This document shows positions 1-8,385 of a DNA stretch of 64,000 nucleotides, piece by piece. A model generated the notes under the pieces. That model was given only the letters and a program-made list of their open reading frames with translations. It had not been told where the DNA came from and searched no databases. The position numbers were made by a program, and so were the translations under genes. The DNA comes from JASEGV01 sp947085405 (lineage in GTDB: Bacteria > Bacteroidota > Ignavibacteria > UBA10030 > BY39): contig CAMTWO010000019.1 of the NCBI GenBank assembly GCA_947085405.1, forward strand, positions 38,972 to 102,971, given 5' to 3'. Numbering within the stretch: position 1 is the stretch's first letter; the number at the start of each line of letters is the position of its first letter.

Positions 1-368
1 CGCCAATTATTGGGGCAGGTTTGTACGTTGACAACGAAGTTGGCGCCGCCGGTTCCACTGGAAGAGGCGAAGCAAATTTGTTAAACTGTAGTTCGGTTAT
101 GATTGTTGAATGGATGCGGCAAGGGAAGTCGCCGGAAGAAGCATGCTTACTTGCCTGCAAAAGAGTGAACGAACGATGCCGCGAAAAACGGCTGCAAGAC
201 GAGAAAGGAAGGTTTAAACACAACGTAAAATTTTATGCGATAAACAAACGAGGTGAGTTCGGCTGCGCTTCAATTTGGGGCGGGGTAAGACACGGCAAAC
301 CTCAGTTTGCAATTCACGACGGTGAATCGGCTAAAATTTTAGAAGGTGTGAGTTTGTTTAAGGCGTAA
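1..368 (+). CDS. N4-(beta-N-acetylglucosaminyl)-L-asparaginase, C-terminal part (5' partial)
   Basis: The frame is open from base 3 to the stop at 366-368 and reads PIIGAGLYVDNEVGAAGS, which is the block just after the catalytic threonine in glycosylasparaginases (Ntn-hydrolase fold; in the family it follows the GRVGDS segment). Then come GRGEANLLNCSSVMIVEWM and a C-terminal strand region ending SLFKA. The family cleaves the GlcNAc-Asn bond of glycoasparagine and makes itself active by autoproteolysis at a threonine, which here lies outside the window. The TTG at 21 is inside the conserved block, so it is not the real start. Family call is firm; exact substrate (GlcNAc-Asn or isoaspartyl peptides) is inferred. 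Confidence 0.85.
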   Translation, partial: PIIGAGLYVDNEVGAAGSTGRGEANLLNCSSVMIVEWMRQGKSPEEACLLACKRVNERCREKRLQDEKGRFKHNVKFYAINKRGEFGCASIWGGVRHGKPQFAIHDGESAKILEGVSLFKA

Positions 369-390
369 ATGGAATTATTGGCAAGTATTG

Positions 391-419
391 TTGATTATTG
401 CAAAATAATCTAGTATATT
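391..419 (+). promoter_or_regulatory. Sigma-70-type promoter of the XRE/PIN pair
   Basis: TTGATT at 391-396 and TATATT at 414-419 are separated by 17 bp, and the ATG at 462 lies 43 bases downstream. The match is by eye to the general -35/-10 pattern; the transcription start is not known. Confidence 0.4.
393..410. promoter_or_regulatory. Palindromic operator candidate for the XRE antitoxin
   Basis: A perfect inverted repeat GATTATT-GCAA-AATAATC overlaps the -35 box and most of the spacer. An XRE-domain regulator is encoded directly downstream, so this is where an autorepressing antitoxin would be expected to bind. Binding is inferred from position and symmetry only. Confidence 0.45.
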
Positions 420-461
420 GTTTGAAAACAAGCCATAAAATTGCTATTAGGAGTTGAAAAA

Positions 462-1559
462 ATGAAAAAAATAAGTCCCGATCGTTTGCATAAGTTACGC
501 AGTAATTCAGGTTTAACTCAACCTGAATTGGCAAAGCGGATGGGTATTGATACAAGCACAATTTCCCGTTGGGAAAAAGGTATCCGAGAGCCTTCACTCG
601 AACAATGCATTTCGTTATCTCGTTCTCTCGGTATCACTTTAGATTATCTTTTAAACGCTGAACTTAATGTGAATTTTCAATTCAGGTCAAAAAAAACATC
701 GTCGCCTGTTGAGAAATCTGCTATCACTAGCGCTTTAGTGGATGCAGAAATGCAAATTTATTATTTAGATTCTGCTTATAAGATGGCAGAAAAACTTCCA
801 AGTCCTTTCAATCTAAAATATGATTTTTATCAGCAACAACTTCCTACAATCGCCGAACAACTTCGCAACATTCTCAAACTAAACCAGCGCATAACATTCG
901 AAGAATTTAAGCAAGCTTTATCCGAAGTTAATATTCATGTATTTGAATGGGCGTTACCGTTAGATGTTTCCGGGTTTTCATACAGGGATTCATATTCAGT
1001 TGTCTTTATAAATCGCTTGCACTCGAAAGAGAGGAAGTTGTTTACACTCGCACACGAATTTGCGCATCTTCTTTTTCATTTAGGGCGCGAAAATAAACAA
1101 ACAGTAGTATCATTAATCTCGTCGAGCCGTGATCCGGTGGAGAAAGAAGCGTATGCTTTTGCTTCTGAACTGTTAATGCCATCTGATATGTTAGATAAAA
1201 TTATTGAAGAAGGCGGAAAAAATTTAAAAAGGATTGAAGTACTCGATCATATATCTCATTATTTCAATGTTTCTCGGGAAGCTCTTTTTTATCGTTTAGT
1301 TGAGAAGGGAATTTTCTCGTGGGAGGAAAAAAAACTTTATTTTAGCAAATACAAGATAGATGATGAAGTTCCACGAACACGTATAGAAAATATAGATGAA
1401 GAAATATCTCCTGAATTTTTACGCACCGCACTCGAGTTATACGATATGGAAAACATTTCTGCGGGAAAACTCGCAGACTGGTTTTTTGTTGACCAGGTTA
1501 GTTTGGAAGAATATCTGAGTGCCCGCACAAATGTAATTGAAGAGATTTTAGTATTTTAG
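462..1559 (+). CDS. XRE-family regulator fused to ImmA/IrrE metallopeptidase
   Basis: 365 aa. The N-terminal HTH (about residues 4-60, containing GLTQPELAKRMGIDTSTISR) is an XRE/Cro-type DNA-binding domain. The middle has the zinc-peptidase motif HEFAH (H198, E199, H202) and a downstream EKEAYAFASELLMP segment that supplies the third ligand in ImmA/IrrE (COG2856) proteins. Start chosen at ATG 462 because AGGAG sits at 449-453; the upstream TTG at 441 overlaps that site. It is followed 7 bases later by a PIN-domain gene, the arrangement of an antitoxin-toxin pair. Likely autoregulated through the palindrome at 393-410. The role as antitoxin, rather than a phage-style derepressor, is inferred. 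Confidence 0.88.
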   Translation: MKKISPDRLHKLRSNSGLTQPELAKRMGIDTSTISRWEKGIREPSLEQCISLSRSLGITLDYLLNAELNVNFQFRSKKTSSPVEKSAITSALVDAEMQIYYLDSAYKMAEKLPSPFNLKYDFYQQQLPTIAEQLRNILKLNQRITFEEFKQALSEVNIHVFEWALPLDVSGFSYRDSYSVVFINRLHSKERKLFTLAHEFAHLLFHLGRENKQTVVSLISSSRDPVEKEAYAFASELLMPSDMLDKIIEEGGKNLKRIEVLDHISHYFNVSREALFYRLVEKGIFSWEEKKLYFSKYKIDDEVPRTRIENIDEEISPEFLRTALELYDMENISAGKLADWFFVDQVSLEEYLSARTNVIEEILVF

Positions 1560-1566
1560 AGTTATA

Positions 1567-2115
1567 ATGCCGGTGGCAAAAATACACAAAATTGAAGGAC
1601 CCCTGATATTTGATGCCTCCGCAATTTTTAATTTTGGGCATCGTGGTGAATTGGTAAATATACTTGAAAAATTGAAACAACAATTTGAACTTCTTACGAC
1701 ATACGAAGTATATAAGCAATGTTTAATAAAACTTGAATACATTGATTACTACCAAAATATTATCAAAAATTATTTTAAAATTGGCAGAGGCAAACCACCG
1801 GAAAATATGCTTGATACTTTAAAAAATATTACAAAAAAATTAGGTAATGCTGATGTTAGTGTATTGATTTTAGGTTTGGAGACGAAGGGTTCGCTCGTAA
1901 TAGACGAAAAAGCATCCCGAAAAGAAGCAAAAAATTTAGGTTTAAAAATTATCGGAACATTAGGATTAATTCATTACAGTGTTGAAAAAGGTTGGATTTC
2001 AGAAGCAGAATCGATGGAGAAATTAAATAAATTAAGAAATAGAGGATTCCGCATTCCCGATCCTATCGGCATGAAATCAATGAGTGAGTATTTAAAAAGA
2101 TTAGAAGATTATTAA
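1567..2115 (+). CDS. PIN-domain protein (DUF3368-like), probable toxin
   Basis: 182 aa. Begins with a beta-strand and FDASAI (D16). A second acidic block GNADVSV (D96) and a third VIDEKASR (D113) fit the PIN nuclease active site. The segment after D113, KEAKNLGLKIIGTLGLI, is typical of DUF3368-like PIN proteins. PIN toxins are Mg-dependent RNases. ATG lies 7 bases after the stop of the XRE-ImmA/IrrE gene, so the two are one transcript with the antitoxin first. The C-terminal 35 residues (PDPIGMKSMSEYLKRLEDY) look like an added tail. Target RNA unknown. Confidence 0.8.
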   Translation: MPVAKIHKIEGPLIFDASAIFNFGHRGELVNILEKLKQQFELLTTYEVYKQCLIKLEYIDYYQNIIKNYFKIGRGKPPENMLDTLKNITKKLGNADVSVLILGLETKGSLVIDEKASRKEAKNLGLKIIGTLGLIHYSVEKGWISEAESMEKLNKLRNRGFRIPDPIGMKSMSEYLKRLEDY

Positions 2116-2157
2116 ATGCGTGAAATCATACAAACATTTCGGTCTATAATATATGTT

Positions 2158-3672
2158 ATGTCTAACAAAGGGGCAGTCGGGAAAATAATCATTGGTATAT
2201 TTTTATTTTTCCAGCCGTTGGTTGCACAGGAACAGCCTTTCGTCAAAACTTCGGGTATAAATTTTACACTCAACGACAAACCATTTTACCCTGTTGGCGT
2301 TAATTGCTACTATTTGCAAAATTTAGCTGCCAATGGCGATACACAACAAGTTGTTGATATTTTCAGAGAGGCAAAGCAAAATGGCGTGAACGTAATTCGA
2401 TCCTGGGGCTTTTTCGATTCACCCGACTCGGCAAATCCGGCTGTTATTCAAATTGCCCCCGGTAAAATAAGCGAACGCGGTTTGCAGGCACTCGACTTTG
2501 TAATTGCAAAAGCCGGTGCATACAACATTAAACTAATAATTCCACTTGTAAATAACTGGGACGATTACGGCGGGATGAATCAGTACGTCGAATGGTTAGC
2601 TGAACAACAAACCGGTAAAAGAACTTCGCTTGTAGAAAATCAAAAATGGATTAACGGTACCGGCGAAAGAAAATACAGGATGTTTGTTTCCGACAATTTA
2701 ACTCACGATGATTTTTACACAAATGTAACAATTAAAGGTTGGTTTAAATATTATGTTCAAAGCATTTTAAATCGGTTCAACGTTTACACACAAACTTTCT
2801 ATAAGGATGACCCTTCAATTATGATGTGGGAACTTGCAAACGAACCAAGGTCGAGCGATCCGACAGGCGGAATAGTTTATAACTGGATTCAAGAAATCTC
2901 AGAGTATCTAAAATTCATCGACAACAATCATCTCCTCGGAACGGGCGAAGAAGGAATGGATGTTACAACAATTCCATATCCTCAAGCTTCAAAATTTCCT
3001 GCGTGGATGTTCAACGGAACTTCAGGCGTTTCATTTTCAAAAAATATTAAACTTTCACAAATCGATGCTGGAAGCATTCACATTTATCCCGAATCGTGGA
3101 GATTGAATTCTTCGTTGACCAATGCGTGGATTATCGACCATTCAACAATTAGCGGGGAGAAACAAAAGCCGCTGATCATCGGCGAGGTTGGTTTCCGCAC
3201 TAACAAAAGTTTATTTTATGATGTAATATTCGACCAAACTCTCAAGAGCAAAGCCTCGGGATTATTGCTCTGGCAAATTTCGTTTCCGGGAAATCGTTTT
3301 GTAGATGCTTATTCATTCGATTGCACAAGCGACCCGGCAATTTGTGGACTGATAAAAAGATATTCTTCACTATTTGAGAACCGGGACACAACTGACTTTC
3401 TAATTCCGAAAAGCTTCGATGTAGTTCAAAATTTTCCTAATCCGTTCAACAGGTTGTCGATGTTTACGTATCGGGTGCAATCCGAACGCTTTATTTTGCT
3501 TGAGGTGTATAACGTTATCGGGCAACGGGTTACCGTTTTAGCCGACCATATCCATCCGGCAGGCGAATACCGTATTTTATTTGATGGAAACGAACTGCCG
3601 AACGGGGCTTATTTCGTAATGATGAGGCATAGCGGGGGTTACTCTGTTAAAAAAATTCTTCTTTTACGATGA
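2158..3672 (+). CDS. Secreted glycoside hydrolase family 5 (mannanase-like) with T9SS sorting domain
   Basis: From ATG 2158 the protein is 504 aa and starts with a signal peptide (MSNKGAVGK, hydrophobic core, LVAQ). An in-frame ATG at 2116, directly after the PIN stop, would add 14 residues. The GH5 barrel shows the acid/base glutamate in WELANEP (E243 counted from 2116) and the nucleophile in IIGEVGF (E357). The pattern is closest to GH5 endo-beta-mannanases (GVNCYYLQNL near the start, VIRSWGFFD). The last 80 residues hold VVQNFPNPFN and end KKILLLR, a type A T9SS sorting domain, so the enzyme is exported and probably surface-bound. Linkage specificity is inferred. Confidence 0.85.
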   Translation: MSNKGAVGKIIIGIFLFFQPLVAQEQPFVKTSGINFTLNDKPFYPVGVNCYYLQNLAANGDTQQVVDIFREAKQNGVNVIRSWGFFDSPDSANPAVIQIAPGKISERGLQALDFVIAKAGAYNIKLIIPLVNNWDDYGGMNQYVEWLAEQQTGKRTSLVENQKWINGTGERKYRMFVSDNLTHDDFYTNVTIKGWFKYYVQSILNRFNVYTQTFYKDDPSIMMWELANEPRSSDPTGGIVYNWIQEISEYLKFIDNNHLLGTGEEGMDVTTIPYPQASKFPAWMFNGTSGVSFSKNIKLSQIDAGSIHIYPESWRLNSSLTNAWIIDHSTISGEKQKPLIIGEVGFRTNKSLFYDVIFDQTLKSKASGLLLWQISFPGNRFVDAYSFDCTSDPAICGLIKRYSSLFENRDTTDFLIPKSFDVVQNFPNPFNRLSMFTYRVQSERFILLEVYNVIGQRVTVLADHIHPAGEYRILFDGNELPNGAYFVMMRHSGGYSVKKILLLR

Positions 3673-3688
3673 TTTTTACAAAAAAACC

Positions 3689-3717
3689 TTGACTTTATAA
3701 ATACTCTTTATTATTTT
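3689..3717 (+). promoter_or_regulatory. Candidate sigma-70-type promoter
   Basis: TTGACT at 3689-3694 and TATTTT at 3712-3717 with a 17-bp spacer, 25 bases before the ATG at 3742. AT-rich context makes chance matches possible. Confidence 0.35.
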
Positions 3718-3741
3718 GAACAAGATATTTGCAAAACTAAG

Positions 3742-4287
3742 ATGCCTAAACTAACTATTGAAGAAATACACCAGAGGTTTGCTTCGTCAACCGAGTTCAA
3801 CGAAATTTTTGATGCGTTTGAAGAGGCAGTAAACAGCAATATCGATGATTTGGAATTGTACCGATTATTGTTTTGGAACAGTTCGCTTTCACCCGACGAA
3901 CTCTGCTTGTTCGGCGAAAAATTAGCTCAGGTTTTTCCACACATTGCTTACGATGTTTATATGTGGCTTGCGAAAGTTTTTGAAGTTACTTTCGCGATGT
4001 ATGATAACTATGAACTTGCACTCGTCTATTTTAACAAAGCTGCTAAAACAAAACCCGAAGTAGTTGATACTTACATTGCTGCAAGCGATTGCTACGAACC
4101 CGATTTGAATATCCCGCCGATCGATTACTTGCTCGAATTCGTAAAGCGAGGTTTGGATTATGTAAAAAATCCTGTTCAACTTTACAAACGACTTGCCGAC
4201 CTTTACGAAAAAATCGGAGACACTGATGAATGCGAATACTACCGCCGTTTAGCTGAAGAAACCGGTTGCGGTTCTCACGAAGAATGA
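3742..4287 (+). CDS. TPR-like hypothetical protein
   Basis: 181 aa, soluble, no signal peptide. Predicted all-helical, with repeated helix pairs such as NYELALVYFNKAAKTKPEVVDTYIAASDCY and PVQLYKRLADLYEKIGDTDECEYYRRLAEE that resemble degenerate tetratricopeptide repeats, so a protein-binding role is plausible. Its stop overlaps the ATG of the EamA exporter (ATGA), indicating co-transcription with the exporter and the methyltransferase. No specific function can be assigned. Confidence 0.75.
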   Translation: MPKLTIEEIHQRFASSTEFNEIFDAFEEAVNSNIDDLELYRLLFWNSSLSPDELCLFGEKLAQVFPHIAYDVYMWLAKVFEVTFAMYDNYELALVYFNKAAKTKPEVVDTYIAASDCYEPDLNIPPIDYLLEFVKRGLDYVKNPVQLYKRLADLYEKIGDTDECEYYRRLAEETGCGSHEE

Positions 4288-5189
4288 AATCGCTAAAAGG
4301 TTACATCCTTATTTTAAGTGGAACAATTTTTTGGGGAGTGTCGGCAACCTTCGCGAAATTTCTTTTCGCCAGGCAACTCGAACCACTCATTCTCGTTCAA
4401 ACACGCATTACTTTTTCTGCTATCCTGATGCTGGTTTATTTCCTTCTGTTCAAACCAAAATTTTTAAAAATTAAAAAATCCGATTTTTACATGTTCGCCC
4501 TCGTAGGTATCGTTGGCATTGCAATGTCGAACTTCACTTACTATTTCACGATACAGGAAATAAGTGTTTCCACTGCAATCTTAATTCAATATATGGCGCC
4601 GCTATTAGTAATAATTTATGCGGCATTTACAAAAGAAGAATCTTTGGGTTGGGTGAAAATTACCGCAGCCGCAATTTCCATCGGAGGAATTTATTTGACC
4701 GTTAGCGGAAAAGATTTCTCACTAACAAACGTCAGTCAAATTGGTTTGATAACAGGTGCGGCATCGGCGTTTTGCTGGGCGTTCACTAATGTTTATTTAA
4801 GGCACGTGTTAAAACATTATTCTGTCTGGACAATTTTAGTCTATTCTTTTATTGCCGGATCAATATTTTGGTTGTTCGTAAATCCGCCGTGGAATTTATA
4901 TTCAGCAAACTACTCACCAGAAACCTGGATTATCTTTATTGGGTTTGCGATAGTTTCAGTCTTAATTCCGCACACATTATATTTTAACGGACTACGTTAC
5001 ATCACTGCATCGCGTGCCATAATTACCGGCACATTCGAACCGATTGTTGCGATAACAGCTTCTTTTGTTTTGTTGGATGCATTTTTAACACCGATTCAGA
5101 TTTTTGGTGCAGTGTTAGTAATTACTGCAATTGTCATTTTGCAGATTAAGAAGGAAGAAATACAAGAGGTGAATATTGAAGCGACATAA
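4284..5189 (+). CDS. EamA/DMT-family inner-membrane exporter
   Basis: 301 aa from ATG 4284, which overlaps the previous stop by 4 bases; the TTG at 4266 is ignored for that reason. About ten hydrophobic segments in two homologous EamA halves: the first begins GYILILSGTIFWGVSATFAKF, the second SQIGLITGAASAFCWAFTNVY. The second half ends in the usual FEPIVAITASFVLLDAFLTPIQIFGAVLVITAI block. DMT exporters move amino acids or other metabolites outward; the substrate is not evident. Confidence 0.88.
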   Translation: MKSLKGYILILSGTIFWGVSATFAKFLFARQLEPLILVQTRITFSAILMLVYFLLFKPKFLKIKKSDFYMFALVGIVGIAMSNFTYYFTIQEISVSTAILIQYMAPLLVIIYAAFTKEESLGWVKITAAAISIGGIYLTVSGKDFSLTNVSQIGLITGAASAFCWAFTNVYLRHVLKHYSVWTILVYSFIAGSIFWLFVNPPWNLYSANYSPETWIIFIGFAIVSVLIPHTLYFNGLRYITASRAIITGTFEPIVAITASFVLLDAFLTPIQIFGAVLVITAIVILQIKKEEIQEVNIEAT

Positions 5190-5772
5190 TATAGTAACTG
5201 AAAGAAGAAAGAATAAAATAGAAAATGTTTTAAAACACCGTCAGCCCGACCTGACAGTTGTAATGGAGAACATACACGACCCGCATAATGTGAGCGCCAT
5301 ACTTCGTTCGGCTGATGCAGTTGGAGTGGAGGAGGTTCAACTTGTTTACACTGTTGAAAAATTTCCGAAATTGGGGAAGAAGAGTTCAGCAAGTGCAACC
5401 AAGTGGGTTGATAGAAGAACGTTTGATTCGATTAAAGCATGCTACGCTAAATTGCACACCGAAGGTTTTAAAATTTATGCAACTCACATGGGAAAGGACT
5501 CGAAATCGCTGTATCAGTTAGATTTAACAGGAAAAATTGCACTTGTGTTAGGCAACGAGCATCACGGTGTTTCGGACGAAGCTGCCGAATTAGCCGATGG
5601 TAACTTTCAGATTCCGATGGTTGGTATGATACAGAGTTTGAATGTTTCGGTTGCCTGTGCAGTTTCGCTTTACGAAGCGATGCGTCAGCGACTCGAAAAA
5701 GATATTTATAAAAAGCCCAAATTTAATTCGCGCCAATTAAAAAAAATATTCGATGATTGGGCGAAGAGATAA
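5176..5772 (+). CDS. trmH: TrmH/SpoU-family RNA 2'-O-methyltransferase, probably tRNA Gm18
   Basis: 198 aa. SPOUT fold motifs are clear: NPHNVSAIL-type motif 1 (HDPHNVSAILRSADAVG), motif 2 (KIALVLGNEHHGVSDE) and motif 3 (FQIPMVGMIQSLNVSVA). The knot-forming C terminus and RQRLEK tail match TrmH, which methylates G18 in the D-loop with S-adenosylmethionine. Start is TTG 5176, 14 bases inside the exporter gene, with AAGAGGTG at 5163-5170 as ribosome site; no better start exists because the first motif begins soon after. Gm18 specificity is inferred from the TrmH-like spacing. Confidence 0.85.
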   Translation: MKRHNIVTERRKNKIENVLKHRQPDLTVVMENIHDPHNVSAILRSADAVGVEEVQLVYTVEKFPKLGKKSSASATKWVDRRTFDSIKACYAKLHTEGFKIYATHMGKDSKSLYQLDLTGKIALVLGNEHHGVSDEAAELADGNFQIPMVGMIQSLNVSVACAVSLYEAMRQRLEKDIYKKPKFNSRQLKKIFDDWAKR

Positions 5773-5804
5773 TAAATTAAGAGTAAAAATGGAGAATCAA
5801 TATT

Positions 5805-6374
5805 ATGGCAAGTGAAAAATTAAAAATCGGCAATGCAATGCCTTCTTTCAAAAACTTACCGGCAACTGACGGAATGAAATACAGCAGTTCCGATTTTTCG
5901 GATAAGAAAATTTTAGTTGTAGTTTTTTCGTGTAATCACTGTCCGTACGTGAAAGCTTATGAAGAGAGGATGATTGTGTTTCAGAGAGATTATTCTGCAA
6001 AAGGCGTTCAGTTGATTGCGATAAACTCGAATGAAACTGTAAACTATCCTCAAGATAACTTCGATGAGATGGTGAAAAATGCGAAAAAGAAAAACTTCAA
6101 CTTCGTTTATTTGAGAGACGATGACCAATCCGTTGCCGATATTTTCGGGGCGACGCATACGCCTGAGTTTTTTGTGTTCTCCACCGAAGGCGGAACCTCT
6201 GGCGGAGACGAGAAGCGTATGCTTCGCTATCACGGCAAGATGGATGACAACTGGCAAAACCCGGATGCTGTAAAAGAAAAGTATTTACAAGATGCGGTGG
6301 ATGCAATTTTAGCCGGGAAGGTAGTTCCGGTTCCGGAGACATTTTCGATTGGTTGCACAATAAAATGGAGGTAA
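5805..6374 (+). CDS. Thioredoxin-like (AhpC/TSA-type) protein
   Basis: 189 aa, no signal peptide. Thioredoxin-fold core with SCNHCPYVKAYEERM, where CNHC is the redox pair, followed by QLIAINSNE and the cis-proline segment THTPEFFVF. The family is a cytoplasmic peroxiredoxin-related group of unknown partner. A small insertion (about residues 127-137, GGTSGGDEKR) is coded by DNA containing a short palindrome (GAAGCGTATGCTTC) and may be a repeat inserted in frame. Good ATG with AATAT spacing; 32 bases downstream of the methyltransferase gene. Confidence 0.85.
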   Translation: MASEKLKIGNAMPSFKNLPATDGMKYSSSDFSDKKILVVVFSCNHCPYVKAYEERMIVFQRDYSAKGVQLIAINSNETVNYPQDNFDEMVKNAKKKNFNFVYLRDDDQSVADIFGATHTPEFFVFSTEGGTSGGDEKRMLRYHGKMDDNWQNPDAVKEKYLQDAVDAILAGKVVPVPETFSIGCTIKWR

Positions 6375-6667
6375 TAGAACTTCTTTGAGTAAATATTGCC
6401 ATTCTCTCTTATTTTCCGTAAGTTTCCCGCAACGAGTTATCTACTATCTTAATTCCGATAGAAGAATCATCCAGTATGTTTTTAAAGGAATAGAAATGGA
6501 AAACAATAATCAAGCTAAAATAAAAAAAATTACAAAGGATAGGAACGACTATAACGACATTTAACCGTCCTAACTGTCCTTTATAGTCATTTGAAACCAG
6601 ATAATCATCACAAGGGGAAAAGGCAGGTGATAGAAGAAATAAAAATAATCGAGGGGCAAAAAATAAA

Positions 6668-6756
6668 CGATGCCGTAGGCGTCGAATGTTTATAGAAAAT
6701 GAAAGTAAACACAATATACGACCCCGCAGGGGTCGGACGTTTGTAGAATATGAATT
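6668..6756 (+). repeat. Two copies of a small palindromic dispersed repeat
   Basis: Copy one (6668-6697) is a GATGCC-GTA-GGCGTC hairpin followed by GAATGTTTATAGAA. Copy two (6719-6756) is GACCCC-GCA-GGGGTC followed by GGACGTTTGTAGAA. The stems differ but covary, and the tail is conserved. Three more copies lie at 31331-31470. REP-like; origin unknown. Confidence 0.7.
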
Positions 6757-6773
6757 TTTTAAAACATAACCCA

Positions 6774-6796
6774 GTTGTCGACATTTTGTCGACAAC
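6774..6796. repeat. Perfect 9-bp inverted repeat
   Basis: GTTGTCGAC, 5 bases, GTCGACAAC. It sits at the left edge of the readable BRO/DinD remnant. Function unknown; it could be an operator of the lost gene or a hairpin left by an insertion. Confidence 0.5.
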
Positions 6797-7062
6797 TGAA
6801 ATTGGTTTCTTCCGATGGAAAAAAGTATGAGACCGACTGTGCTAACACCGAAGGTATTTTCCGCATAATCCAGTCAATTCCATCGCCCAAAGCCGAGCCG
6901 TTTAAACGCTGGTTAGCGAAAGTCGGTTACGAACGTGTTTAGGAAATCGAAAATCCGGAATTGGCAACAAAACGGACAAGAATGCTCTACAAGCTAAAAG
7001 GTTACCCCGTTAGAGAAAGCGAAATGAGTTTTTGGAAGAAAGAAGTTTACGAGAAAGCATGA
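6781..7062 (+). pseudogene. BRO-N/DinD-like protein remnant
   Basis: One frame reads QLKLVSSDGKKYETDCANTE, then GIFRIIQSIPSPKAEPFKRW, LAKVGYERV, a TAG stop at 6940-6942, and EIENPELATKRTRMLYKLKG up to a TGA at 7060-7062. This is the BRO-N to central region of DinD-type (DNA-damage-inducible, phage antirepressor-like) proteins, where the residue at the TAG is normally glutamine (one base change, CAG to TAG). The N terminus is missing and the C-terminal domain is cut off, so this is a decayed gene. The surrounding 6375-6780 has only repeats and no other recognisable gene. Confidence 0.75.
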
Positions 7063-7189
7063 CTCGCGCGAGACTTAATGAGATTAAATAATAACGTTCA
7101 TAAAAAATTATTCCTAATGAACAATCAAGAAAAAGAAAAGATAATTAACCAGATAATTCATAATTAAAAAAACACTCAAAGGAAAAACT

Positions 7190-7375
7190 ATGGAAGAATC
7201 AAAACAAAATGCACAGCCAGTAATAAGCGAATTTAAAGGCAAACCGACCATCAGAATACCAATCGTTGACGATCCGTCCCCCGATACGACGTGGCATTGG
7301 TTTACATTTGGAAAAAGTAAAGCGAAAGCTATTGTGAAGTTCTATGATGCGATAAAGAAATTTGCTGAAGACTGA
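7190..7375 (+). CDS. Small conserved-looking hypothetical protein
   Basis: 61 aa. Well-formed gene: AAAGGAAAA before the ATG, a KGKPTIRIPI strand, then WHWFTFGKSKAKAIVKFYDAIKKFAED as a helix. Short proteins of this kind (strand, then F-S/T-F-G-x-SKAK helix) are known as hypothetical proteins in several bacterial groups. No function known; could have belonged with the decayed BRO/DinD gene just upstream. Confidence 0.6.
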   Translation: MEESKQNAQPVISEFKGKPTIRIPIVDDPSPDTTWHWFTFGKSKAKAIVKFYDAIKKFAED

Positions 7376-7382
7376 ACTGATA

Positions 7383-7411
7383 TTGCAATTCACTCCAAAT
7401 CTTCATATATT
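7383..7411 (+). promoter_or_regulatory. Candidate promoter of the nuo operon
   Basis: TTGCAA at 7383-7388 and TATATT at 7406-7411, spacer 17 bp, 57 bases before nuoA. Matched by eye; AT-rich surroundings reduce certainty. Confidence 0.3.
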
Positions 7412-7467
7412 TTTCAAGTTTTTTTTATGAAAAATAATATAAATATCAAATTTGGAGTTGTTTCTAC

Positions 7468-7890
7468 ATGCTAACTGACTTCGGTCGTGTGCTATTATTC
7501 TTTATTATCGCCGGCATTTTTGTTACTTTAGGTTTGATTACCGCTTGGATTGTCCGTCCTAAACGACCGTATCCTGACAAGCTTACTACTTATGAATGCG
7601 GAGAAGACCCCGTTGGTTCACCTTGGGTTAAATACAACATCCGCTTTTATGTTGTTGCTCTCATCTTCCTCATCTTTGAAGTCGAAATCCTTTTCCTCTT
7701 TCCTTGGGCACTCGTGTATCAGGAATTAGGACTTTTTGCATTCATCGAAATGGTAATTTTTCTTGTAATACTATTTGTTGGCTACGCCTATGTTTGGGTG
7801 CGAGGCGACTTGGATTGGGATAAACCCGAGCCGGATATTCCTTTTATCACTTCACTTAATAAAAAGATTTCTAATGGGTCTTTTAGATAA
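7468..7890 (+). CDS. nuoA: NADH-quinone oxidoreductase subunit A
   Basis: 140 aa, three transmembrane helices. The conserved loop YECGEDPVGSPWVKYNIRFY and the following FLIFEVEILFLFPWA helix (acidic residues of the quinone-proximal proton path) identify NuoA. First gene of an operon nuoABCDHIJKLMN. Its 3' end overlaps nuoB by 17 bases. Confidence 0.97.
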   Translation: MLTDFGRVLLFFIIAGIFVTLGLITAWIVRPKRPYPDKLTTYECGEDPVGSPWVKYNIRFYVVALIFLIFEVEILFLFPWALVYQELGLFAFIEMVIFLVILFVGYAYVWVRGDLDWDKPEPDIPFITSLNKKISNGSFR

Positions 7891-8377
7891 ACGTTTTGAA
7901 AATAGCAATATAGTTATTACGACAATGGACGACTTGCTTAACTGGGCAAGATTATCGTCGTTGTGGTATATGCAATTCGGACTTGCCTGTTGTGCAATCG
8001 AGATGATGGCAACGGGCGCATCGCATTACGATTTGGACAGGTTCGGAGCAATGCCGCGTGCAACTCCGCGCCAAGCCGATGTTATGCTTGTAACCGGAAC
8101 AGTTTCGATTAAAATGGCTGAGCGAATAAAACGTTTGTACGATCAAATGGCTGAACCGCGTTACGTAATCTCGATGGGAAGCTGCGCTAATTGCGGCGGA
8201 CCCTATTGGGAACACGGCTATCACGTCCTCAAAGGTGTCGATCGTGTGATACCTGTGGATGTTTATATTCCCGGCTGTCCACCACGCCCCGAAGCGCTCC
8301 TCGAAGGACTTATTAAACTTCAGGAGAAGATTCGAAAATCAAGCTTAGTCGAAAACAAACGTATTACAAAATCATAA
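7874..8377 (+). CDS. nuoB: NADH-quinone oxidoreductase subunit B
   Basis: 167 aa from ATG 7874 (MGLLDKRFENSN), chosen because upstream codons are nuoA read in another frame. Holds the four ligands of cluster N2: the CC pair in FGLACCAIEMMA, the C of GSCANCGG and the C of PGCPPRPEAL. This peripheral-arm subunit passes electrons to quinone. Confidence 0.97.
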   Translation: MGLLDKRFENSNIVITTMDDLLNWARLSSLWYMQFGLACCAIEMMATGASHYDLDRFGAMPRATPRQADVMLVTGTVSIKMAERIKRLYDQMAEPRYVISMGSCANCGGPYWEHGYHVLKGVDRVIPVDVYIPGCPPRPEALLEGLIKLQEKIRKSSLVENKRITKS

Positions 8378-8385
8378 TTCTAAAA

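Noticed and set aside
6409..6795. 128-aa minus-strand open frame
   Set aside because: It crosses the palindromic repeats and has no recognisable domain or ribosome site; the region is repeat debris.
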